Source of the DNA: Lolium rigidum
Taxonomy: Eukaryota > Streptophyta > Magnoliopsida > Poales > Poaceae
Assembly (NCBI RefSeq): GCF_022539505.1
Contig: NC_061514.1
Location: 338,999,090 to 339,063,089 of the forward strand
Length of the DNA stretch: 64,000 nt
Direction of reading: 5' to 3'
The translations under genes and the position numbers were made by a program. Positions 55,985-64,000 of this stretch are shown here, in pieces. A model generated the notes under the pieces. That model did not search any database. It had not been told where the DNA came from and worked only from the letters and a program-made list of their open reading frames with translations. Within the stretch, counting starts at the first letter, position 1. Each line of letters opens with the position of its first letter.

Positions 55985-57697
55985 TGATGTCTACGGGGGC
56001 TTATATTCTTGTAGACAGTGTTGGGCCTCCAAGAGCAGAGGTTTGTAGAACAGCAGCAAGTTTCCCTTAAGTGGATCACCCAAGGTTTATCGATCTCAGG
56101 GAGGAAGAGGTCAAAGATATCCCTCTCATGCAACCCTGCAACCACAAAGCAAGAAGTCTCTTGTGTCCCCAACACACCTAATAGGTGTACTAGTTCGGCG
56201 AAGAGATAGTGAAATACAGGTGGTGTGAATAAGTATGAGCAGTGGCAATGGCACCAGAAAAGTGCTTTGCCCAGGACGATAAACAAGCAGTAGTAACGCA
56301 GCAGTAGTAACACAGTAAAACAGTAAACAAGCAGTGATAGCAGTATTTAGGAATAAGGCCTAGGGATTACACTTTCACTAGTGGACACTCTCAACTTCGA
56401 TCACATAACAGAATAGATAAATGCATACTCTACACTCTCTTGTTGGATGATGAACACATTGCGTAGGATTACACGAACCCTCAATGCCGGAGTTAACAAG
56501 CTCCACAATTCAATGTTCATATTTAAATAACCTTAGAGTGCATGAAAGATCAATAAGACTAAACCAAGTACTAACATAGTATGCACACTTGTCACCTTCA
56601 CACTATGTAGGAGGAATAGATCACATTAATACCATCATAGCAATAGTTAACTTCATAATCTACAAGAGATCATAATCATAGCATACACCAAGTACTAACA
56701 CGGATGCACACACTCGTCACCATTACACCGTGTAGGAGGAATAAAACTACTTTAATAACATTGCTAGAGTAGCACATAGATAAATTGTGATACAAACACA
56801 TTGCAATCATAAAGAGATATAAATAAGCACTTCACTATGCCATTCATAACGAGTGAATAAGTATTCGTGAAATATAGCCTAAGAGACCCACACGGTGCAC
56901 ACACTTGTCACCTTTACACACGTGGGACAAGGAGTCTCCGGAGATCACATAAGTAAAATTCACTTGACTAGCATAATGACATCTAGATTACAAGCATCAT
57001 CATATGAATCTCAATCATGTAAGGCAGCTCATGAGATTATTGTATTGAAGCACATAGGAGAGAGATGAACCACATAGCTACCGGTACAGCCCCGAGCCTC
57101 GATGAAGAACTACTCCCTCCTCATGGGAGCAGCAGCGGTGATGAAGATGGCGGTGGAGATGGCAGCGGTGTCGATGGAGAAGCCTTCCGGGGGCACTTCC
57201 CCATTCCGGCAGCGTGCCGGAACAGAGACTCCTGTCCCCCAGATCTTGGCTTCGCGATGGCGGCGGCTCCGGAAGGTTTTCGTGGGTTTTCGTCGTTCGT
57301 AATAGGGTTTTCGCGACGGAGGCTTTAAATAGGCGGAAGGGCAGCCTCGGAGGGGGCTCGGGGCCACCACACCATAGGGCGGCGCGGCCCCCCTCGGCCG
57401 CGCCGAGTGTGGTGTGGGGCCCCCGGTGGCTTCCCTCGGCGGCTCTCGGGTGTTCTGGATGGTTCCGGGAAAAATAGGAACCTGGGCGTTGATTTCGTCC
57501 GATTCGAGAATATTTCGTTACTAGGATTTACGAAACCAAAAACAGCGAGAAAATAGGAAGCGGCACTTCGGCATCTTGTCAATAGGTTAGTTCCGGAAAA
57601 CGCATATATATGACATATAATGTGCATAAAACATGTAGATAACATCAATAATGTGGCATGGAACATAAGAAATTATCGATACGTCGGAGACGTATCA
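55985..57697 (-). repeat. 3' LTR of E8
   Basis: 1713 bases, TGATGTCTACGGGGGC end at 55985, start TGATACGTCTCCGACGTATC at 57697 on the minus strand; purine tract GCATCCCCAAGCTTAG follows at 57698. Confidence 0.92.
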
Positions 57698-60227
57698 GCA
57701 TCCCCAAGCTTAGTTCTGCTCGTCCCGAGCGAGGTAAAACGATAACAAAGATAATTTCTGGAGTGACATGCCATCATAAACTTGATCATATTGTAAACAT
57801 ATGTAATGAATGCAGCGATCAAAACAATGGTAATGACATGAGTAAACAAGCTGAATCATAAAGCAAAGACTTTTCATGAATAGTACTTAAAGACAAGCAT
57901 CAATAAGTCTTGCATAAGAGTTAACTCATAAAGCAATAATTCAAAGTAGATGTATTGAAGCAACACAAAGGAAGATGAAGTTTCAGCGGTTGCTTTCAAC
58001 TTGTAACATGTATATCATGGATAATTGTCAACATAGAGTAATATAACAAGTGCAATATGCAAGTATGTAGGAATCAATGCACAGTTCACACAAGTGTTTG
58101 CTTCTTGAGGTGGAGAGAGATAGGTGAACTGACTCAACATAGAAGTAAAAAGAATGGTCCTTCAAAGAGGAAAGCATCGATTGCTATATTTGTGCTAGAG
58201 CTTTTATTTTGAAAACATGAAACAATTTTGTCAACGGTAGTAATAAAGCATATGAGTTATGTAAATTATATCTTACAAGTTGCAAGCCTCATGCATAGTA
58301 TACTAATAGTGCCCGCACCATGTCCTAATTAGCTTGGACTACCGGATCTTTGCAATGCACATGTTTTAACCAAGTATCACAATGGGGTACCTCCATGCCG
58401 CCTTGTACAAAGGTCTAAGGAGAAAGCTCGCATTTTGGATTTCTCGCTTTTGATTATTCTCAACTTAGACATCCATACAGGGACAACATGGACAACAGAT
58501 AATGGACTCCTCTTTAATGCATAAGCATGTGGCAACAATTATTATTCTCATATGAGATTGAGTATATGTGTCCAAAACTGAAACTTCCACCATGATTCAT
58601 GGCTTTAGTTAGCGGCCCAATGTTCTTCTCTAACAATATGCATGCTCCAACCATTAAGGTGGTAGATCTCTCTTACTTCAGACAAGACGGACATGCATAG
58701 CAACTCACATGATATTCAACAAAGAATAGTTGATGGCGTCCCCGAAGCATGGTTATCGCACAACAAGCAACTTAATAAGAGATAAAGTGCATAAGTACAT
58801 ATTCAATACCACAATAGTTTTTAAGCTATTTGTCCCATGAGCTATATATTGCAAAGGTGAATGATGGAATTTTAAAGGTAGCACTCAAGCAATTTACTTT
58901 GGAATGGCGGATAAATACCATGTAGTAGGTAGGTATGGTGGACACAAATGGCATAGTGGTTGGCTCAAGTATTTGGGATGCATGAGAAGTATTCCCTCTC
59001 GATACAAGGTTTAGGCTAGCAAGGTTATTTGAAACAAACACAAGGATGAACGGTACAGCAAAACTCACATAAAAGACATATTGTAAACATTATAAGACTC
59101 TACACCGTCTTCCTTGTTGTTCAAAACTCAATACTAGATGTTATCTAGACTCTAGAGAAACCAAATATGCAAACCAAATTAGCAAGCTCTAACTATTTCT
59201 TCATTAATGGGTGCAAAGTATATGATGCACGAGCTTAAACATGAGCACAACAATTGCCAAGTATCAAATTATCCAAGACATTTTAGAGTTACTACATGTA
59301 GCATTTTCCAATTCCAACCATATAACAATTTAACGAAGAAGAAACTTCGCCATGAATACTATGAGTAGAGCCTAAGGACATACTTGTCCATATGCTACAG
59401 ACGGAGCGTGTCTCTCTCCCACAAAGTGAATGCTAGGATCCATTTTATTCAAACAAAACAAAAACAAAAACAAATCGACGCTCCAAGCAAAGTGCATAAG
59501 ATGTGACGGAATAAAAATATAGTTTCGGGGGAGGAACCTGATAATGTTGTCGATGAAGAAGGGGATGCCTTGGGCATCCCCAAGCTTAGACGCTTGAGTC
59601 TTCTTAGAATATGCAGGGGTGAACCACCGGGCATCCCCAAGCTTAGAGCTTTCACTCTCCTTGATCATATTGTATCATACTCCTCTCTTGATCCTTGAAA
59701 ACTTCCTCCACACCAAACTCGAAACAACTCATTAGAGGGTTAGTGCACAATAAAAATTCACATGTTCAGAGGTGACACAATCATTCTTAACACTTCTGGA
59801 CATTGCATAAAGCTACTGGACATTAATGGATCAAAGAAATTCATCCAACATAGCAAAAGAGGCAATGCGAAATAAAAAGGCAGAATCTGTCAAAACAGAA
59901 CAGTCCGTAAAGATGGATTTTATTAGGCCATCAGACTTGCTCAAATGAAAATGCTCAAATTGAATGAAAGTTGCGTACATATCTGAGGATCAGGCACGTA
60001 AATTGGCTTAATTTTCTGAGCTACCTACGGGGAGGTAGACCCAGATTCGTGACGAGCAAAGAAATCTGGAACTGCGCAGTAATCTAAATCTAGTACTTAC
60101 TTTACTATCAAAGACTTTACTTGGCACAACAAAACTCAAAACTAAGATAAGGAGAGGTTGCTACAGTAGTAAACAACTTCCAAGACTCAAATATAAAATA
60201 AAGTACTGTAGCAAAATAACACATGGG
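57698..60227 (-). other. Noncoding 3' module of E8
   Basis: Nearly the same text as in E1 (5867-8457) although the coding halves of E1 and E8 are unrelated. Contains the GGGGATGCC-TTG-GGCATCCCC hairpin with CAAGCTTAG at 59561-59589 and a second GGGCATCCCCAAGCTTAG at about 59629. Confidence 0.75.
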
Positions 60228-61017
60228 TTATCTCCCAAGAAGTTCTTTCTTTTTAGCCATTAAGATGGGCTCAGCAGTTTTAATGATGCACTCGCAAAAG
60301 ATAGTATGTGAAGCAAAAGAGAGCATCAAGAGGAAAATTCAAAACACATTTAAGTCTAACATGCTTCCTATGCATAGGAATCTTGTAAATAAACAAGTTC
60401 ATGAAGAGCAAAGTGACAAGCATAGGAAGATAAAACAAGTGTAGCTTCAAAAATTTCAGCACATAGAGAGGCATTTTAGTAACATGAAAATTTCTACAAC
60501 CATATTTTCCTCTCTCATAATAACTTTCAGTAGCAACATGAGCAAACTCAACAATATAACTATCACATAAAGCATTCTTATCATGAGTCTCATGCATAAA
60601 ATTATTACTCTCCACATAGGCATAATCAATTTTATTAGTAATAGTGGGAGCAAATTCAACAAAGTAGCTATCATTATTATTCTCATCAAGTGTAGGAGGC
60701 ATAGTATAATCACAACAAAATTTACTCTCCATAGTAGGTGGCACCAAAAGACCACTATCATTATAATCATCATAAATAGGAGGCAAAGTATCATCAAAGA
60801 AAATTTTCTCCTCAATGCTTGGGGGACTAAAAAGATCATGAAAACCAGCTTCCCCAAGCTTAGAACTTTCTATATTATTATCAACAATGGTGTTCAAAGC
60901 GTTCATACTAATATTACTACCAGCATGCAAATAAGATTCCATAGGTTTTTTAATTTTCGCATCAAACAATCCATGTTTTAAATCAGGAAATAGAATAAGA
61001 AGCTCATTGTTGTCCAT
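60228..61017 (-). CDS. ORF-X protein of E8, longest intact copy
   Basis: Minus-strand ATG 61017 (MDNNELLILFPDLKHG) opens a 245-codon frame to a stop at 60280. A small frameshift near 60290 would rejoin the family C-terminus EPILMAKKKELLGR ending at 60228. Parts by residue: KKPMESYLHAG (23-33), ISMNALNTIV (35-44), SKLGEAGF (51-58), SIEEKI (65-70), LPPIYDDY and MPPTLDE acidic repeats (75-110), SYFVEFAP (116-123), SYIVEF..VATESYYERGKYG (152-172), helix LFYLPMLVTLLFMNLFIYK (about 190-208), basic HRKHVRLK, second hydrophobic stretch to the end. It starts about 160 bases inside the 5' LTR, the place where gag normally lies. No known family is recognised. The predicted membrane hairpin could suggest an Env-like or transport role, but the position argues against a classical env. 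Confidence 0.78.
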
Positions 61018-61090
61018 TATGCCAAACTAGTGTAAACAAGAAACAAAAAGATGCAATTGCGGGATCTAAAGGAAATAGCTTCGAGCACAA

Positions 61091-61170
61091 ACACAATGGC
61101 GCCGAAAAGTACTGTTACCTAGAACCGAGTATGAGTGCCTTTTTACCTTTCCTCCCCGGCAACGGCGCCG
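61091..61170 (-). other. Primer binding site of E8 and a second copy
   Basis: True site: minus-strand CGGCGCCGTTGCCGGGGAGG (61151-61170), ten bases from the LTR. A second CTTTTCGGCGCCATTGTG lies at 61093-61110, about 60 bases downstream in element sense, again led by an AGTACTTTT like the first. Confidence 0.75.
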
Positions 61171-61180
61171 AAAAAGTGCT

Positions 61181-62890
61181 TGATGTCTACGGGAGCTTCT
61201 ATTCTTGTAGACGAGTGTTGGGCCTCCAAGAGCAGAGGTTTGTAGAACAGCGAGCAAGTTTCCCTTAAGTGGATCACCCAAGGTTTATCGATCTCGGGGA
61301 GGAAGAGGTCAAAGATATCCCTCTCATGCAACCACTGCAACCACAAAGCAAGAAGTCTCTTGTGTCCCCAACACACCTAATAGGTGTACTAGTTCGACGA
61401 AGAGATAGTGAAATACGGGTGGTATGAATAAGTATGAGCGAGTGGCAATGGCACCGGAAAAGTGCTTTGACCAAGACGAGTAAACAAGCGGTAGTAACGC
61501 GAGCGGTAGTAACGCAGTAAAACGAGTAAACAAGCAGCGATAGCGATATTTAGGAACAAGGCCTAGGGATTACACTTTCACTAGTGGACACTCTCAACTT
61601 TGATCACATAACGGAATAGATAAATGCATACTCTACACTCTCTTGTTGGATGATGAACACATTGCGTAGGATTACACGAACCCTCAATGCCCGAGTTAAC
61701 AAGCTCCACAATTCAATGTTCATATTTAAATAACCTTAGAGTGCATGAAAGATCAATAAGACTAAACCAAGTACTAACATAGTATGCACACCGTCACCTT
61801 CACACTATGTAGGAGGAATAGATCACATTAATACCATCATAGCAATAGTTAACTTCATAATCTACAAGAGATCATAATCATAGAATACACCAAGTACTAA
61901 CACGGATGCACACACTGTCACCATTACACCGTGTAGGAGGAATAAAACTACTTTAATAACATTGCTAGAGTAGCACATAGATAAATTGTGATACAAACAC
62001 ATTGCAATCATAAAGAGATATAAATAAAGCACTTCACTATGCCATTCATAACAGTGAATAAGTATTCTGTGAAATATAGCCTAAGAGACCCACACGGTGC
62101 ACACACTGTCACCTTTACACACGTGGGACAAGGAGTCTCCAGGAGATCACATAAGTAAAATTCACTTGACTAGCATAATGACATCTAGATTACAAGCATC
62201 ATCATATGAATCTCAATCATGTAAGGCAGCTCATGAGATTATTGTATTGAAGCACATAGGAGAGAGATGAACCACATAGCTACGGTACAGCCCCGAGCCT
62301 CGATGGAGAACTACTCCCTCCTCATGGGAGCAGCAGCGGTGATGAAGATGGCGGTGGAGATGGCAGCGGTGTCGATGGAGAAGCCTTCCGGGGCACTTCC
62401 CCGTTCCGGCAGCCGTGCGGAACAGAGACTCCTGTCCCCCGGATCTTGGCTTCGCGATGGCGGCGGCTCCGGAAGGTTTCGTGGGTTTCGTCGTTCGTAA
62501 TAGGGTTTTTGCGACGGAGGCTTTAAATAGGCGGAAGGGCAGCCTCGGAGGGGCACGGGGCCACCACACCATAGGGCGGCGCAGCCCCCTCCGGCCGCGC
62601 CAGGTGTGGTGTGGGGCCCCTGGGGCTTCCCTCGGCGGCTCTCGGGTGTTCGGATGGTTCGGGAAAAATAGGAACTCGGGCGTTGATTTCGTCCGATTCG
62701 AGAATATTTCGTTACTAGGATTTCCGAAACCAAAAACAGCGAGAAAACGAGAGCGGCACTTCGGCATCTTGTCAATAGGTTAGTTCCGGAAAACGCATAT
62801 ATATGACATATAATGTGCATAAAACATGTAGATAACATCAATAATGTGGTATGGAACATAAGAAATTATCGATACGTCGGAGACGTATCA
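61181..62890 (-). repeat. 5' LTR of E8
   Basis: 1710 bases, TGATGTCTACGGGAGC end at 61181 and start at 62890. Differs from the 3' LTR by repeated CAG-to-CGAG/CGG changes and other small indels. Confidence 0.92.
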
Positions 62891-62895
62891 TGACG

Positions 62896-64000
62896 CATTA
62901 AGCACTCTCAGATATTTGAGACAAGTCATGCTACCACAATAAATACTAAGCATATGATAAGAATAACATCTAACATGACATGCCAAAGTCTATTCCACAG
63001 TCTAAACAAGCTTTCTTTTGCATCACTACAGGCATAAAATATTTTGCTCGTCTTCAATACCAATCAATTTATTTGAAATAGCTCACATAGATGAAAATCA
63101 ATATGTACCAGAGAGCTAATCATACCTAAATAAATAATACTAACGAGCTCTGAACATAATTCTAGTGAAAGAACAAGAGCTAAACGTAGTACTAGCAAAC
63201 TAGAACACCCGCAGGACAATAAAAGTGAAAACTAGAGTGTTCTATGCAATGAAAACGAAGCGTATCTCTCTCTCCAAAACAAATATGTTGGTGTCCAACC
63301 ATATGCTACAGAAAAAAAACTAAAAAAACTAAAAACACAAACAAAGACGCTCCAAGAACAACACATAACATATGAAGCAATAAAAATATAGCATATTGAA
63401 AGATGACTTGATACTTTGTTGATGAAGAAGGGGATGCCTTGGGCATCCCCAAGCTTTGACGCTTGTACCTCTTGGATATTTCTTGGGGTGACATGGGCAT
63501 CCCCAAGTTTGAGCTTTTGTTCATCCTTCATCTTATCACATCATTATTCTCTCCCTACACTTGAAAACTTCCTCCATACAAAACTTCACACAATTCTCAC
63601 TAGCAGCATTAGTGCAATCAAAATAACAAATCCACTTGGTTCAGTTCTAATATAAATCAAACATCCACTAAAACATTTAAATACTGTAGCAATTTCTTTG
63701 AAAAACTCCTTCTCTCAAAAGAACTCAAAAAATAAGAAAGAGATTAAGCAGCAAATGCAAATGGTGATAGAAATCTGTCAAAGCAGAACACTATTGATTT
63801 TTCCTAAAATCTTCTGTTGCTCAGATCGTAAAGTGGTCAACTAACGAAAGTTAGATAATTACCTGGGGCATATGCACAAAAAATGGCAGCTCAAAATTCT
63901 GCACTAGATGTTCATACGAATTTTTATGTTGACAGCACATTATCTATTTTCAGGACATCAACTTCCCCAAATCTTACTTTCTTCCTATTAGAGGCTATTC
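62896..64000 (-). other. Noncoding module of E6, second part
   Basis: Continues E6 after E8. Contains GGGGATGCC-TTG-GGCATCCCC with CAAGCTTTG at about 63431-63459 and ends, at the window edge, in text matching E2 at 24660-24700 just before its ORF-X. The coding region of E6 should therefore begin shortly past 64000. Confidence 0.7.

Larger units (their letters stand above)
55985..62890 (-). mobile_element. LTR retrotransposon E8 (ORF-X type), complete, 6.9 kb
   Basis: On the minus strand: 5' LTR 61181-62890, primer site, ORF-X, noncoding module, 3' LTR 55985-57697. Perfect TGACG duplication (55980-55984 and 62891-62895) in the internal region of E6. No gag or pol. The two LTRs are of the same length within a few bases and close in sequence, differing often at CAG/CTG sites. 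Confidence 0.95.
45378..64000 (-). mobile_element. LTR retrotransposon E6, host of E5, E7 and E8; runs off window
   Basis: On the minus strand the 3' LTR (54656 to 45378) is preceded by a purine tract and a noncoding module (54657-55979 and 62896-64000); the rest lies beyond the window. Its LTR joins a U3 start of the TGATACGT type to a U5 end CTATACTTGTGGGTCATCA like that of E0. The left flank is CCAGG; the matching copy is out of view. Module wording matches E2, so it is probably an ORF-X or gag-type non-autonomous relative; coding content is not visible. Confidence 0.8.

Noticed and set aside
62231..62859. 178- and 182-codon minus-strand frames
   Set aside because: LTR sequence of E8; the corresponding region of the other LTR (57110-57666) reads in broken frames.

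Overview
The window is plant nuclear DNA from a large, repeat-rich grass genome. The long terminal repeats (LTRs), CACTA termini, PIF/Harbinger ends and a class III peroxidase gene all look like Pooideae (wheat, barley, rye, oat or ryegrass relatives); the species cannot be fixed from sequence alone. Only one ordinary host gene looks intact: a secreted class III peroxidase at 16066-17264. Almost everything else is transposable element, stacked several levels deep.

Layout. 1-1685: right end of a CACTA transposon (C1) sitting in the 5' LTR of a Gypsy element (E0, LTR end 1686-2129, tRNA-Asp primer site, broken gag to 4273). 4274-10517: antisense element E1 (LTR, conserved noncoding 3' module, broken gag-protease, no RT), cut by a 100-N assembly gap. 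10618-21200: gene island with three copies of one peroxidase promoter. Copy 1 is split by two PIF/Harbinger elements (H1, H2) and has no gene. Copy 2 drives the intact peroxidase. Copy 3 is split by a MITE and has no gene. 21201-39351: solo LTR E3, containing element E2, whose 5' LTR contains a 12.1 kb CACTA element C2 (25914-38036, 3-bp duplication GAG). 39605 onward: Harbinger H3 carrying a transposase remnant, interrupted by E4 (duplication GCCGT) and then by E6. E6 runs past the window end and itself holds E5 (duplication GTAAC), solo LTR E7 (duplication GGCAC) and E8 (duplication TGACG).

The most unusual content is a set of LTR retrotransposons (E2, E4, E5, E8) that carry no recognisable gag or pol. 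In the gag position they encode one conserved protein (called ORF-X here): an acidic N-terminus with repeated MPPIYDDY-like motifs, a conserved DAT-SYYERG core and two C-terminal hydrophobic segments. They share LTR starts and a noncoding module of roughly 2.5 kb with the gag-protease element E1. They also show a duplicated primer-site motif and repeated internal purine-tract motifs. No element in the window encodes reverse transcriptase or integrase, so all would need a partner in trans.

CACTA C2 encodes a degraded TNP2-type transposase, a second protein with a Ulp1-like region lacking its catalytic cysteine, and a small intact reading frame that joins an RNase H1 N-terminal/viroplasmin-like RNA:DNA-hybrid-binding domain to a C-terminal membrane anchor. 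Many frameshifts, plus recurrent CAG/CGAG and CTG/CTCG differences between paired copies, suggest that part of the apparent decay may be assembly error.
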